Source: Bacteroidales bacterium
GTDB taxonomy: Bacteria; Bacteroidota; Bacteroidia; Bacteroidales; F082
DNA length: 40,228 bases
Direction: 5' to 3'
Assembly: GCA_024400195.1 (NCBI GenBank)
Contig: JAKSNC010000015.1
Location: 1-40,228 of the forward strand
The translations under genes and the position numbers were made by a program. Shown piece after piece: positions 15,497 through 24,985 of this stretch. Every line of letters starts with the position of its first letter. Position 1 is the stretch's first letter. Under the pieces are notes generated by a model that saw nothing but the letters and a program-made list of their open reading frames with translations, was not told the origin of the DNA and ran no database searches.

Positions 15497-15516
15497 TGTT
15501 AATTAATTTGTTTCGT

Positions 15517-16962
15517 TTATGATTTCTGTATCTCTTCAGTATCATCAAAATGATGTTTCACGCCTTTAACATCCTGATAAGTCTCGTGTCCCTTGCCTGC
15601 GATGAGTATTATGTCGCCCTTCTTCGCAAGCATTGCTGCCGCGCGTAGTGCTTCACGTCTGTCGGTTATGCAGAGCGTTTTTCTTGCATGTTCGGCAGGC
15701 ACGCCCTCGCGTATCTGTCTTATAATCTCTTCCGGCTCCTCGAAACGTGGGTTGTCGCTCGTGATGATTATGCGGTCGGAACGTTCAGCCGCCGTCTGCC
15801 CCATTTCGGGCCTCTTCGTCGTATCTCGGTTTCCTCCGGCTCCGAAAACGGTTATAAGTGTCTCATTATGAGTGCGAATGTCGTTTATTGTGTCTAAGAC
15901 GTTCTTCAGTGCGTCGGGTGTGTGGGCGTAATCCACGATGGCAACCGCCTGTGACGCGAGGCGTATCACCTGAAATCTACCGGCTGCCGGTTCGAGTTTG
16001 CTTATTCCGCAGAGAAGCTCCGACTCGTCCATGCCGAGTTCCGCCGCCGCACCGTATATTGCCAAAAGATTGCTCGCGTTGAATCTTCCTACAAGACGGA
16101 CAAAGACTTCTTTATTATTGATTTTCAATTGCATTCCATCGAAACAACTCTCCATCACGAGACCTTTGTAGTCGGTTTCGGTGAGAAGTGAATACGAACA
16201 TCTCTTTGCCTTGGTGTTCTGAAGCATCACGAGACCGTTTTTGTCGTCGAGGTTTGTCAGTGCGAAGGCTGTTGACGGGAGGTTGTCGAAAAACTTCTTT
16301 TTTGCGTCGCGATAAGCTTTGACCGTCTTGTGATAATCTAAATGGTCGTGTGTCAGATTAGTGAAGATGCCTCCTACAAAGTCCAATCCGGCGATTCTGT
16401 TCTGATCAACGGCGTGCGAGCTTACCTCCATAAACACGTATTTGCAGCCGGCTTCGACCATCTGTGCGAGAAGGCTGTTCAGCTCGATCTGGTCGCCTGT
16501 CGTGTGCGTTGACGGTATGACCTTGCCGTCGATGATGTTCTCTATCGTTGAAAGGAGTCCGCAGGCATATCCCGCGTCGCTGAATAGGCGGTAGAGCAGG
16601 GTGGCGATCGTCGTCTTGCCGTTGGTGCCGGTCACTCCGACGAGGCTGAGTTGTGACGACGGATTTCCGTAGAACTCCGATGCCGCCAAGCCGAGTGCGA
16701 TGGAACTGTCGGCCACGGCGATATAAACCACACCGGCGGTCTTTGATGCAGGCATCGTCTCGCATACTATAGCGACGGCTCCATTTTCGACGGCCTTGTC
16801 TATGTATTCGTGTCCGTCGGTCTGAGTCCCCTTTACCGCGAAAAACACGCATCCGTCGCAGACTTTGCGCGAGTCGAATGCTATTGACCTTATCTCCCTG
16901 TCGAAGTCGCCTTCAACGGCTTCCACGCGGCAGTTACGCATTATGCTTCTCAGTGTCGTCAT
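15517..16962 (-). CDS. murE: UDP-MurNAc-tripeptide synthetase (diaminopimelate-type)
   Basis: Adds the third amino acid to the peptidoglycan precursor. The product is 481 residues with all three Mur-ligase domains. The P-loop GTNGKTT is at residues 112-118. The C-terminal DNPRFEEP at residues 403-410 carries the DNPR motif that in this family indicates meso-diaminopimelate, not lysine, as substrate. [10 protein letters not shown] is the conserved carbamate/ADP region. It begins 4 nt after the ftsI stop. Confidence 0.96.
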   Translation of the reverse strand: MTTLRSIMRNCRVEAVEGDFDREIRSIAFDSRKVCDGCVFFAVKGTQTDGHEYIDKAVENGAVAIVCETMPASKTAGVVYIAVADSSIALGLAASEFYGNPSSQLSLVGVTGTNGKTTIATLLYRLFSDAGYACGLLSTIENIIDGKVIPSTHTTGDQIELNSLLAQMVEAGCKYVFMEVSSHAVDQNRIAGLDFVGGIFTNLTHDHLDYHKTVKAYRDAKKKFFDNLPSTAFALTNLDDKNGLVMLQNTKAKRCSYSLLTETDYKGLVMESCFDGMQLKINNKEVFVRLVGRFNASNLLAIYGAAAELGMDESELLCGISKLEPAAGRFQVIRLASQAVAIVDYAHTPDALKNVLDTINDIRTHNETLITVFGAGGNRDTTKRPEMGQTAAERSDRIIITSDNPRFEEPEEIIRQIREGVPAEHARKTLCITDRREALRAAAMLAKKGDIILIAGKGHETYQDVKGVKHHFDDTEEIQKS

Positions 16963-16966
16963 TGTG

Positions 16967-18946
16967 TTATTTATTATTCATTATCAGTTTTATCGTCTCA
17001 CCCTTGTCGAGTTTTGTTCCGGCAGCCGGCTCTGTATTTTTCACGCGTCCGCTTCCGCTGAAGACAGCCCGCCATCCCATTTTTTCCGCCGCATAGACCG
17101 CATCTGTGATGTTCATGCCTTTGAAATCGGGGATGATGCTGTCGTTCTCCGCTTCAAACACATCGTCGTATGATGGCTGTGATATTGCACCGTTTCCCTG
17201 TTGCTCGTCGTCCGCGAAGGAGAGGTTTGTCGCATAGACTTTCTCTGCCACTTCCTTGAAGACGGGCAGTGAAAGTGCCGCACCGAAATATTTGGAGCCG
17301 CTTGTCTGAATCACGACCAAGCAGGTGTATCGCGGCGTCTCGGCAGGGAAATATCCTATAAACGAAGCCGTGTGCGAGTTGGTGTAGCCTCTGTTTCCGG
17401 AGATGTGCGACGTGCCGGTTTTGCCCGCCGATGTGAAATAACATTTCGACAAAGCCTTTGCCGTGCCGTTCTGCACTACGCCCCTCAAAAGCGTCTGCAG
17501 CGTCTTGATGGTGTGTTCCGACGCTATCCTCTCGTTTATGACGATGGGCTCGGCCTTCTTGATGACTTCCTTATCGTGCCTTATCTCCCGCACGAACTGC
17601 GGCTTAAGCATCTTTCCGTTGTTCGCGATGGCGTTGTAATATGTTATCATGTGTATCGGGCACAGACTCAGGGCGTAGCCTATCGGGATACGCGAAAGAT
17701 CGACGGGAGCCCAGTATTTGTCTTTCGGAGTCCTGAATTTCGGCACGCCCTCGCCTTTGATGTCAAGGTTGAGAGGCTCGTTTATCTTAGTCTTGAATAT
17801 CAAATCCATGAAACGCTGCGGGTCTTTGTCGAAAGCTTCTACTGCCAATGTCGCAAAAGCCACGTTCGACGACTGTTCGAAGCATTCCCTTATCGAGGCA
17901 TGTCCGTCGTTGATGACGTGCGAATCACTCATGACTCTGCCGTAAAAGGCTTTCTTTCCATATTCCCCTAAGTCGATGATTCTGTCGATGTTGAGTCCGG
18001 GATTGTCTTCCAAAAGAGCCGTCATCGTTATCGCCTTGAATGTCGATCCGGGTTCGATTCTTCCTGCTATCGCGAAGTTGTACGATTCGATATAGTCATT
18101 CGTCCTCTTGTCGTATTTCAGCGATGCCATTGCCTCCACCATTCCCGTCTGAACCTCCATGACGATTACGCAGCCTTGTTCCGCGCCGTTTTCCTTCATA
18201 CATCTCGCGAGTGCGTTTTCCGCCACATCCTGTATGTTGACGTCGATTGACGTTATGATGTCGTCGCCTTCGACGGGTTCGCGTTCTATGTCGGAAGGAT
18301 ATGGAATCCATGTGCCTCCCGCAATACGGCGGCGCATCTCTATGCCTTCCGTTCCCTTCAGATATTCGTCGTATGCCCCGTCAATACCGACGTAGCCGTT
18401 CGGAAGGTCGGGACGCGAATAACCTATCACACGCAGTCCGAGATTTCCGTATGGATGAACCCTCTTCAGACTCTCTTCAGTTAGGAGGCCGCCCTTGAAA
18501 CGTCCGAGGTTGAACATCGGGAAATTCTTTACCTTGTTGAGTTCCTCTATGGATATGTTTCTCTCGATGAAGACGTATCTTTTGCCTTTCTTTCGTGCTT
18601 CGGTAAAACGCCTGCGAAGGTCTTTCTTCTTACCGTAATGCATCATCTCAAGACTGTCGCACAATGCGTTGAGATGCTTGTTGAAGTCGGTCTCCGTCGG
18701 TGCCGAAACGTCAAAGGCTATCTCATAAACCGGCACCGATGTGGCGAGAAGAGTTCCGTTCTTCGAGTAGATATTGCCCCGCTTAGCACTTATCGGATAT
18801 TCCTTGGTCTTGACCTCGTGCGACAGATACCATTCCCTTTTTGATGTATCAATAAGGAATATCCTAAAACTCGCAATGACGGCGATAGTTAGAAACATGA
18901 AGTAAATTATGAGTGCACGCCTGAAAAATCCTCTCTCCTCGTTCAT
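16967..18946 (-). CDS. ftsI: Class B penicillin-binding protein, septal transpeptidase FtsI (with PASTA)
   Basis: Septal cross-linking enzyme. The product is 659 residues. One N-terminal membrane helix (about 10-31) is followed by the PBP dimer domain ([28 protein letters not shown]). The transpeptidase domain has STFK at 301-304, SSN at 359-361 and KTGT at 509-512, all intact. A single PASTA domain ends the protein (about 600-659, [20 protein letters not shown]...). The start overlaps the ftsL-like stop by 4 nt. FtsW, in the same operon, is its expected polymerase partner. Confidence 0.97.
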   Translation of the reverse strand: MNEERGFFRRALIIYFMFLTIAVIASFRIFLIDTSKREWYLSHEVKTKEYPISAKRGNIYSKNGTLLATSVPVYEIAFDVSAPTETDFNKHLNALCDSLEMMHYGKKKDLRRRFTEARKKGKRYVFIERNISIEELNKVKNFPMFNLGRFKGGLLTEESLKRVHPYGNLGLRVIGYSRPDLPNGYVGIDGAYDEYLKGTEGIEMRRRIAGGTWIPYPSDIEREPVEGDDIITSIDVNIQDVAENALARCMKENGAEQGCVIVMEVQTGMVEAMASLKYDKRTNDYIESYNFAIAGRIEPGSTFKAITMTALLEDNPGLNIDRIIDLGEYGKKAFYGRVMSDSHVINDGHASIRECFEQSSNVAFATLAVEAFDKDPQRFMDLIFKTKINEPLNLDIKGEGVPKFRTPKDKYWAPVDLSRIPIGYALSLCPIHMITYYNAIANNGKMLKPQFVREIRHDKEVIKKAEPIVINERIASEHTIKTLQTLLRGVVQNGTAKALSKCYFTSAGKTGTSHISGNRGYTNSHTASFIGYFPAETPRYTCLVVIQTSGSKYFGAALSLPVFKEVAEKVYATNLSFADDEQQGNGAISQPSYDDVFEAENDSIIPDFKGMNITDAVYAAEKMGWRAVFSGSGRVKNTEPAAGTKLDKGETIKLIMNNK

Positions 18947-19407
18947 TTCGCACCTCCTTTCTCCACGATTATCTTCTTCAGCGGCTCAACCGATTCGACG
19001 ATTTTAAGGTTTTTCACGCGCCGCGACATCTCCGACTGTGTCGTCGCCTTTGTCACTTCGGAGTCGAGATAGACGCTCTCCACACGCAGCTTTTTCAGTT
19101 CGCGCGACTTAATGACTATATCCCTGTTCATGTCTTCGGCAAGATAAGTGTTGCCTATCCAGAGAATGAGCAGCATAAGAACCCATAACGCGAACGGCAG
19201 ATGCTCTTTTGCGTTGAATTTTCTGAGATGGCTTCCACCGAGGACGTCGAAGAGGACACTTCTCCCTTTTGACGGTGACTTATGTTCGACCTCGTTTTCT
19301 TCTTCAAAAACTTCGTTTGTCAGTTCGTTTTCCGTTTCTTCCTGGATGGTGTCGAAATCCGGTGCTTCTTGTTCGACGGGTTCCGGTATGCGTTTGGTGT
19401 TCGTCAT
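18943..19407 (-). CDS. FtsL-like divisome membrane protein
   Basis: A 154-residue protein in the ftsL position between rsmH and ftsI. The first ~50 residues are acidic and probably disordered. A basic patch follows, then one membrane helix (about 73-90, FALWVLMLLILWIGNTYLA), and then a short extracytoplasmic helical region (RELKKLRVESVYLDSEVTKATTQSEMSRRV) suited to a coiled coil. This matches the FtsL-like proteins of Bacteroidota, which are divisome scaffold subunits. Primary-sequence similarity is low, so the call depends on position and topology. It overlaps both neighbours by 4 nt. Confidence 0.82.
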   Translation of the reverse strand: MTNTKRIPEPVEQEAPDFDTIQEETENELTNEVFEEENEVEHKSPSKGRSVLFDVLGGSHLRKFNAKEHLPFALWVLMLLILWIGNTYLAEDMNRDIVIKSRELKKLRVESVYLDSEVTKATTQSEMSRRVKNLKIVESVEPLKKIIVEKGGAK

Positions 19408-20306
19408 ATCGGCCTCCTTTCTGCCACGCGGAGTTTGGCGCTCCTCGCCCTGCTGTTGACCGCCGTTTCCTCTTCGTCAGGTACGATGGGTTTGTGTGTT
19501 ATCATCGTGTAAGGCGTGAGTTTGTTGCCGAAGAAATCCTGTTCGACGATGCCGTCTGCCTTGCCCGACTTCATGTAGTTTTTGACGAGGCGGTCTTCCA
19601 ATGAATGATACGACATCACTACGAGCCGTCCGCCTCCGCTTAGTACATCAGGACACTGTTGCAGAAACGCCTCCAATGACTCTATTTCTTTGTTTACCTC
19701 TATCCTTAAAGCCTGAAAGATCTGCGCAAGTGTCTTATTCTCAGTCCCTTTTGGAAGATGTGCCGCAACTGCGGATTTAAATTCGAATGTTGTCGTTATC
19801 TGTTTGTTTTCTCTTTCGGAGATGATGTCGCGGGCGAAGACGCGGGCGTTTTTCAGTTCGCCGTATTCTGAAAGAACTCTTGTTAAAGAAGCCTCGTCGT
19901 ATGTGTTGACCATGTCGGCTGCCGATGTCGCGTCGTTTTTGTTCATCCTCATGTCTAATGCGCCGTCAAAACGTGTCGAGAAGCCTTTTTCCGGTGTGTC
20001 GAACTGGTGTGACGACACTCCGAGGTCGGCGAGAATCCCGTCAACGCGCTTTCCACAGTAGAGTTGGATGAAGTTCTTCATAAAGCGGAAGTTGTGCGGT
20101 ATGAAGGTGAAGCGCGGGTCGTCGAATGCGTTGGCGGCGGCGTCCGCGTCTTGGTCGAAAGCGTAGAGATGCCCGTCCGGTCCGAGGCGGTCGAGTATGG
20201 CACGCGAATGGCCGCCGCCGCCGAAGGTAACGTCAATATAAACGCCGTCGGGCCTGATATTCAGACCTTCCATACATTCGTTCAACATTACCGGGACGTG
20301 ATACAT
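19404..20306 (-). CDS. rsmH: 16S rRNA (cytosine-1402 N4)-methyltransferase RsmH
   Basis: Methylates N4 of C1402 in the 16S rRNA P site. The product is 300 residues, normal length. MYHVPVMLNECMEGL at the start, DVTFGGGGHSRAIL (SAM loop, about 25-38), ILADLGVSSHQFD, RFDGALDMRMN, and YHSLEDRLVK near the C-terminus are diagnostic of MraW/RsmH. The 73-nt gap to the mraZ stop is filled mostly by a heptamer array (20324-20386), an unusual insertion within this cluster. Confidence 0.97.
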   Translation of the reverse strand: MYHVPVMLNECMEGLNIRPDGVYIDVTFGGGGHSRAILDRLGPDGHLYAFDQDADAAANAFDDPRFTFIPHNFRFMKNFIQLYCGKRVDGILADLGVSSHQFDTPEKGFSTRFDGALDMRMNKNDATSAADMVNTYDEASLTRVLSEYGELKNARVFARDIISERENKQITTTFEFKSAVAAHLPKGTENKTLAQIFQALRIEVNKEIESLEAFLQQCPDVLSGGGRLVVMSYHSLEDRLVKNYMKSGKADGIVEQDFFGNKLTPYTMITHKPIVPDEEETAVNSRARSAKLRVAERRPI

Positions 20307-20323
20307 CTTGTTGTTTAATGTTT

Positions 20324-20386
20324 CTATCTTCTAACTTCTAACTTCTAACTTCTAACTTCTAACTTCTATCTTCTAACTTCTATCTC
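20324..20386. repeat. Nine-copy heptamer array between mraZ and rsmH
   Basis: Nine exact 7-bp units, ctaactt or ctatctt (last one ctatctc), fill 63 bp. Read on the minus strand they are gaagtta/gaagata, the same family as the array at 31480-31513. The final unit contains the mraZ stop codon (TAG, 20380-20382) and part of its last codons. The array therefore lies inside the dcw transcript, in the untranslated gap before rsmH. Confidence 0.95.
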
Positions 20387-20847
20387 ACATCGTTCTCGTT
20401 GCCGAGTTTCTGCGACAGCATGTTGATGAAGTCTTCCTCACTTACCGATGCGTCTTCCTGTTCCATCAGCTTCTTGTCCCAGATCTGCATTCTGTCGGTG
20501 AGAGCCGTTATGACGACATCTTTCTCGATGGCGCATTTCTCCATGATGTCCTTCGGTATCTGGAGTCGGCCGCTCGCATCCGGCTTTACGAGGCGCGCAC
20601 CTGCATTGAAACGGCGTACGAGCATCACGTTCTCGCGTTTGAATAAGTTGAGTTTGCCGAGTCTCTCCTGCATGACGCGCCAGTCGTTCATCCCGAACAT
20701 CTCAAGGCACTTATCAAACAACGCCGGCCTGAGTACAAAACCTTCATTAAGAACAGATTTTCCTATCTGCTCCTGAAAGCTGCTCGGAAGCGACAGACGG
20801 CCTTTCGCGTCTATTTTGCAGTAATATTCACCGATAGGATAATCCAT
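20380..20847 (-). CDS. mraZ: Transcriptional regulator MraZ
   Basis: First gene of the dcw cluster. MraZ is a DNA-binding regulator with two AbrB/SpoVT-like domains. The product is 155 residues; the two domain signatures are GRLSLPSSFQEQ (near 16-27) and GRLQIPKDIMEK (near 92-103). In studied bacteria MraZ represses its own operon by binding direct repeats in the promoter, and a matching repeat pair is visible just upstream (20888-20906). The stop codon lies in the first heptamer of the downstream array. Confidence 0.96.
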   Translation of the reverse strand: MDYPIGEYYCKIDAKGRLSLPSSFQEQIGKSVLNEGFVLRPALFDKCLEMFGMNDWRVMQERLGKLNLFKRENVMLVRRFNAGARLVKPDASGRLQIPKDIMEKCAIEKDVVITALTDRMQIWDKKLMEQEDASVSEEDFINMLSQKLGNENDVR

Positions 20848-20869
20848 GTTCGTTTTTAGTTTTAGACTG

Positions 20870-20877
20870 CAAAATTA
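20870..20877 (-). promoter_or_regulatory. Promoter -7 element of the dcw operon
   Basis: CAAAATTA on plus reads TAATTTTG on minus, a perfect TAnnTTTG -7 box. Transcription would begin near 20863, about 16 nt before the mraZ ATG. No clean TTTG -33 box is seen at the expected distance; that position is occupied by the MraZ-type repeat. Confidence 0.6.
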
Positions 20878-20887
20878 CTACATTTTT

Positions 20888-20906
20888 TCCCACTTTGCCC
20901 CACTTT
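20888..20906 (-). promoter_or_regulatory. Probable MraZ operator (two TGGGN repeats)
   Basis: On the minus strand the sequence reads AAAGTGGGGC then AAAGTGGGAA, two 10-bp direct repeats. Each contains TGGGN, separated by 5 nt, the spacing described for E. coli MraZ boxes; AAAGTG is the core described for Mollicutes. The pair covers the -33 region of the mraZ promoter, where a repressor would block RNA polymerase. Confidence 0.7.
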
Positions 20907-20939
20907 ATGCGTGTTTTTCCTGAAAAATTTCATGTAAAG

Positions 20940-20959
20940 TTATCAACAAGTTATCAACA
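20940..20959 (+). promoter_or_regulatory. Two tandem DnaA-box-like 9-mers
   Basis: TTATCAACA occurs at 20940-20948 and again at 20951-20959, as an 11-bp direct repeat. Each differs by one base from the DnaA-box consensus TTATNCACA. They lie in the divergent gap between mraZ and the PASTA gene. Confidence 0.35.
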
Positions 20960-21039
20960 AGTTTGTTAACAATACAGATTTTGAAAGGCGTGTGTAAATA
21001 TCGTAAGCATTCTGTCTTATGATTTCTAAAAAAAATCAC

Positions 21040-21047
21040 TATATTTG
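21040..21047 (+). promoter_or_regulatory. Promoter -7 element for the PASTA gene
   Basis: TAtaTTTG matches the -7 consensus exactly, 20 bp before the ATG at 21068. I find no clear TTTG at the -33 position. The implied leader is about 14 nt. Confidence 0.5.
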
Positions 21048-21067
21048 CGGTTTGTAAAAAAACAGCG

Positions 21068-22054
21068 ATGTTCCTCAAGGAAAAGAAATTCTACATTCAT
21101 CTCGCTATTGCACTCGCAGTGGTCTTCGTGATATTGTTCGTGTCGTACAAAATGCTGAGCGGCTGCACGAGGCACGGTGAGGAAATAAAGATGCCGGACT
21201 TCGTCGGACATGATGAAGCATGGATGATTGAAAACTATTCATCCGACTTCGATTTCATACTTGTTGACAGCCTATATGTCAAGGATATGCCGGTCGGATC
21301 CGTGTATCAGCAGAACCCACGCGCCAACTCTAACGTCAAACGCGGCAGAAACGTTTATTACATCGTCGTGTCGAAATCTCCCGAAATGGTGCAGATGCCT
21401 AATCTGCGCAATCTGTCGCTGCGGCAGGCCTTGTCGTCGCTCAACAGCCTCGGCCTGAACGTCGGCAACCTGAATTTTGTCGAACATATAGCGAGAAACG
21501 CCGTTGTACAGCAATATGTCGATGAAACTCCTGTAGAACCGGGCACGATACTCCACAAAGGGACTTCCGTCACTCTCGATGTCGGACTTGGCAGCGGCAA
21601 CAAAAAAACATACGTGCCGAACCTCATCGGAAAGACCATAAATGAATTAAAACCGGCTCTCCACAACGCCTCGCTCAATATCGGCGAAACAGTCTTCATG
21701 GATACCGCCGCCATCGAGACATACCGTGTGTGGAAGATGGAACCTTCATATTCTTCAATAACTATGGTCGAACTCGGAACGCCGGTCAATGTGTGGCTGC
21801 GCTCCGAAAATAATTTTGACTTTATGAACTTCCTCGCCCTCACAAGGGTGAAGGACTCCATCATCGACGCAAACAAGCAGAATCTGTCGGATATAGAACT
21901 TTACTTTATGATAGACAGCATGGACTGCCTCATCGAAGGAAGAGAGTTCTCCCGCAATATCGAAGATACGGCGGATTCAATAGATAAACACCTCGAACTG
22001 AATTACGATGACGTTGAAATTGATGACGAATATTATTATGATGAAGAAAATTAG
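21068..22054 (+). CDS. Membrane-anchored PASTA-domain protein
   Basis: A 328-residue protein with an N-terminal membrane helix (about 9-30, HLAIALAVVFVILFVSY) and an extracytoplasmic part of about three PASTA repeats: MPDFVGHDEAWMIE..., MPNLRNLSLRQALSSLNSLGL..., VPNLIGKTINELKPAL.... The C-terminal ~60 residues are acidic (DDVEIDDEYYYDEEN). PASTA domains bind peptidoglycan fragments or beta-lactams in kinases and PBPs, but no kinase or transpeptidase domain is attached here. It is divergent from the dcw operon. Its last codons overlap the following secreted-protein gene by 14 nt, so the two are probably co-translated. Confidence 0.9.
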   Translation: MFLKEKKFYIHLAIALAVVFVILFVSYKMLSGCTRHGEEIKMPDFVGHDEAWMIENYSSDFDFILVDSLYVKDMPVGSVYQQNPRANSNVKRGRNVYYIVVSKSPEMVQMPNLRNLSLRQALSSLNSLGLNVGNLNFVEHIARNAVVQQYVDETPVEPGTILHKGTSVTLDVGLGSGNKKTYVPNLIGKTINELKPALHNASLNIGETVFMDTAAIETYRVWKMEPSYSSITMVELGTPVNVWLRSENNFDFMNFLALTRVKDSIIDANKQNLSDIELYFMIDSMDCLIEGREFSRNIEDTADSIDKHLELNYDDVEIDDEYYYDEEN

Positions 22055-23894
22055 CAAAATGGCGTTTCTGATACTGCTTTTCGTTTCGGCGGAATGCGGC
22101 GCACAGGAATATCTCACGGGCTTCACTGCAGGTGCCGTAAATAGAGCGAAAACTTCGGCAAACACTACCGAAACAGTCTTGGAACTCCCGTTCTTCGATG
22201 ACTTCGGCGCGGTTAGTACTTACCCGGATAACTCTCTGTGGCAGAATCGTGCCGTCTTCGTCAACAGCGGATTCCCGGTTTTCCCGACGAATTTTCAGGC
22301 GGCTACTTTTGACGCACTCGATGAATACGGAGCCGTCTATGAACGAGGCAGCAGCAGTCCTTTCATCGCCGACAGCCTCCTTTCCGTAGCCGTCGATATG
22401 AGTGGTTTCACGCCCGCTGACTCGGTTTACCTGAGTTTCTTTTATCAGCCTCAGGGCAGGGGAGACGCTCCCGAATCAACCGATTCTTTGGTCTGCAAGA
22501 TTGGTTTCTACGACAAATGGAACGACACCGTGAAGTTCGTCCATCTGTGGTCAAAATCCGGTGTTACGCTTGATGCTTTCTTGAGTGAAGACAGCACGCA
22601 TTATTTCAGAGAAGTGAGAATGCCCATAGTCGATACATCGTTTTTCAGTGAAAAAGTCTATCTCCTTTTCTATAATTACGCCTCTCTTCCTCCGGCGATG
22701 TACCCCAACGACCGCAGTAATGTTGACCAATGGAGCATAGACTATGTATATCTTGCGGCAAATCGTACAAGTGTTAGCGAAGGTGACAGAAAAATGAGTT
22801 TCTCGGAACATGCGCCGTCTCTTCTAAAACGCTATACGTCAATGCCTTACCGCCAATATAAAAATAATCCGACAGCAGTCATCGCAACATCCGTCACAAC
22901 ATATATAGCCAACCTTGATACCGTTACTCATCAGTTTGTTTATGACTTTGCAGCCGAAGAAATTGGCGGAGCATGGTCTTTCACTCAGGAAGATGAAACA
23001 GATTTTCTTGTCGCCGATACATTGGCCGAACATAAGATGACGCTTAGAAATTTCCTCTTCCCATTCAATAACAACCGCGATACGGCTTCCTTCCTCGTTC
23101 ATCATTTCGTAGATCCTGTTGATTATCAGCAGGCCGATGGTGACTCACTCGTTACAATACAGAAATTCTACAATTATTATTCGTATGATGACGGCGTTCC
23201 GGAAAGCGGCTACGGCGTCACTCCCGACGAATCGAGCTTCGCGGTGCAGTTTAACGCATCAGTGCCGGATACTATTCGCGGTGTTGATATTCTTTTCAAC
23301 AGAACGATGAATGACGCCAACTATAATTTCTTCGACATCGTTATCTGGGGCGACAACAACGGCAAGCCCGGCAGCGAGATATACCGCCTTACCGACCAGC
23401 GTCCGATATGGTCGGATGATGAGATTTACAAGTTCGGCTATTACGAATTCCCCGAAACGGTGAATGTCGTCGGATTGTTCTACGTCGGTATTATGCAGCA
23501 CGAGAGCATGACGATAAACATTGGTTTCGACACTTCTGAAGATAATTCGGAATACAACTTTTACAATGTCGGCTACGGCTGGAACAGCAGTTCGTTCCCC
23601 GGTTCCGTGATGCTGAGGCCTGTCGTAGGTGGTGATTTCCACATCGGAGTTGCCGAAAACGACTACTTGGCCGGTGACGTTTCGGTCTATCCGAATCCTG
23701 CAAGAGACGTGTTCTATGTCTCAAGCAAGACTCCCGTCGTTTCCATAAGCATTTACGATATATCCGGACGGCTTGTGAAGGTTGAAAACGGATGTGGAAA
23801 GATAAGCGTCTCCGAACTCGCCAATGGTATGTATATTGTCAGAATTGTTGATTCTGAAGGACAAACATACAGAAAACTTAGCATAGAAAGATAA
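22041..23894 (+). CDS. Secreted protein with type IX secretion C-terminal signal
   Basis: A 617-residue protein from ATG 22041 (MKKISKMAFLILLFVSAECGAQ), which gives a clean Sec signal peptide; in-frame ATGs at 22038 and further upstream add residues before it. The final ~75 residues (VSVYPNPARDVFYV..., SISIYDISGRLVK, LANGMYIVRI, KLSIER) are a type A T9SS sorting domain. The cargo would be carried through the outer membrane and attached to the surface. The middle is beta-rich, with no catalytic motif I recognise; function is unknown. The start overlaps the PASTA gene and the stop is 8 nt before the RluD-like gene. Confidence 0.88.
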   Translation: MKKISKMAFLILLFVSAECGAQEYLTGFTAGAVNRAKTSANTTETVLELPFFDDFGAVSTYPDNSLWQNRAVFVNSGFPVFPTNFQAATFDALDEYGAVYERGSSSPFIADSLLSVAVDMSGFTPADSVYLSFFYQPQGRGDAPESTDSLVCKIGFYDKWNDTVKFVHLWSKSGVTLDAFLSEDSTHYFREVRMPIVDTSFFSEKVYLLFYNYASLPPAMYPNDRSNVDQWSIDYVYLAANRTSVSEGDRKMSFSEHAPSLLKRYTSMPYRQYKNNPTAVIATSVTTYIANLDTVTHQFVYDFAAEEIGGAWSFTQEDETDFLVADTLAEHKMTLRNFLFPFNNNRDTASFLVHHFVDPVDYQQADGDSLVTIQKFYNYYSYDDGVPESGYGVTPDESSFAVQFNASVPDTIRGVDILFNRTMNDANYNFFDIVIWGDNNGKPGSEIYRLTDQRPIWSDDEIYKFGYYEFPETVNVVGLFYVGIMQHESMTINIGFDTSEDNSEYNFYNVGYGWNSSSFPGSVMLRPVVGGDFHIGVAENDYLAGDVSVYPNPARDVFYVSSKTPVVSISIYDISGRLVKVENGCGKISVSELANGMYIVRIVDSEGQTYRKLSIER

Positions 23895-23902
23895 TTTCGA
23901 CT

Positions 23903-24985
23903 ATGACCGACGATATGGAAAATTTTGTCGGTGGTGACCGCGCCGAGGAAAATTCCGAGCTTTTCGAGCACTTCCGCATAGAGGTCGATAAGGGTCAGGC
24001 TATGATGCGCATCGACAAGTTTGTGCAGAGCCGTCTCGAAAATGTCTCGCGCAACCGTGTGCAGCAGGCCGCCAAAGCAGGTTGTATCTTGGTCAACGGC
24101 AAAGCCGAAAAACAGAACTACAAAGTCAAGCCGCTTGATGTCGTGACTATTGTGCTCAGTTATCCGCCGCGCGAGATAGTGATAACGCCCGAAGATATTC
24201 CACTCGATATCGTTTATGAAGATGATGACGTCGTTGTGGTGAATAAACAAGCGGGACTCGTCGTTCATCCCGGACACGGCAATTTCTCAGGCACTCTGCT
24301 TAATGCTCTCGCTTTTCATTTTAAGGAAACAGGCCAAAAGATAGAAAACGGCTTCGGCTATCTCGTGCACCGTATCGACAAAGGCACGACCGGCCTCATG
24401 ATTGTGGCGAAAAACGAACTGGCACAGACTATACTCGCGAAACAGTTCTTCGAGCACAGCATACAAAGGCGTTATCAGGCTCTCGTCTGGGGCGATTTTG
24501 ATGAAGACGAAGGGACTATAGAGGGTAATATCGGACGCAACATCCGCGACCGTATCTCAATGACTGTCTATCCCGACGGCAGCGACGGCAAACCGGCAAT
24601 AACGCATTACAAAGTGCTGCGGCGTTTTCATTACGTGAGCCTTGTTGAATGCCGACTTGAGACCGGACGTACACATCAGATTCGCGTCCACATGCAGCAT
24701 ATCGGTCATCCGCTTCTTGATGATGAGACATACGGCGGTGACAAAATTATCAAGGGAACGACTTTTTCAAAATATAAACTCTTTGTCGAACACTGTTTCG
24801 AAATGCTTAAACGTCCAGCCTTACACGCCAAAGTGTTGGGGTTTGTCCATCCGACGACGAAGAAAAATATGTATTTCGAGTCGGAGCTGCCCGAAGATAT
24901 GAAGGCTGTCGTTGAAAAATGGGATAAATATTCAAACAACGATAAGACGTTATATGATAAAGAGTACTCACCCTTATCCGAATAG
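23903..24985 (+). CDS. RluD-family pseudouridine synthase
   Basis: Isomerises uridines in structured RNA, most likely 23S rRNA. The product is 360 residues. An N-terminal S4 RNA-binding domain (MRIDKFVQSRLENVSRNRVQQAAKAG, about residues 34-60) precedes the catalytic domain. The catalytic motif is HRIDKGTTGLMIVAKN (catalytic Asp within it), and LETGRTHQIRVHMQHIGHPLLDD is also diagnostic. It may be RluD itself or the related RluC/A group. Its last 12 nt overlap the end of the convergent methyltransferase gene. Confidence 0.93.
   Translation: MTDDMENFVGGDRAEENSELFEHFRIEVDKGQAMMRIDKFVQSRLENVSRNRVQQAAKAGCILVNGKAEKQNYKVKPLDVVTIVLSYPPREIVITPEDIPLDIVYEDDDVVVVNKQAGLVVHPGHGNFSGTLLNALAFHFKETGQKIENGFGYLVHRIDKGTTGLMIVAKNELAQTILAKQFFEHSIQRRYQALVWGDFDEDEGTIEGNIGRNIRDRISMTVYPDGSDGKPAITHYKVLRRFHYVSLVECRLETGRTHQIRVHMQHIGHPLLDDETYGGDKIIKGTTFSKYKLFVEHCFEMLKRPALHAKVLGFVHPTTKKNMYFESELPEDMKAVVEKWDKYSNNDKTLYDKEYSPLSE

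Noticed and set aside
20940-21000. Replication origin
   Set aside because: There are only two imperfect DnaA-box-like 9-mers, no box cluster, no clear AT-rich unwinding repeats, and no dnaA or dnaN nearby.
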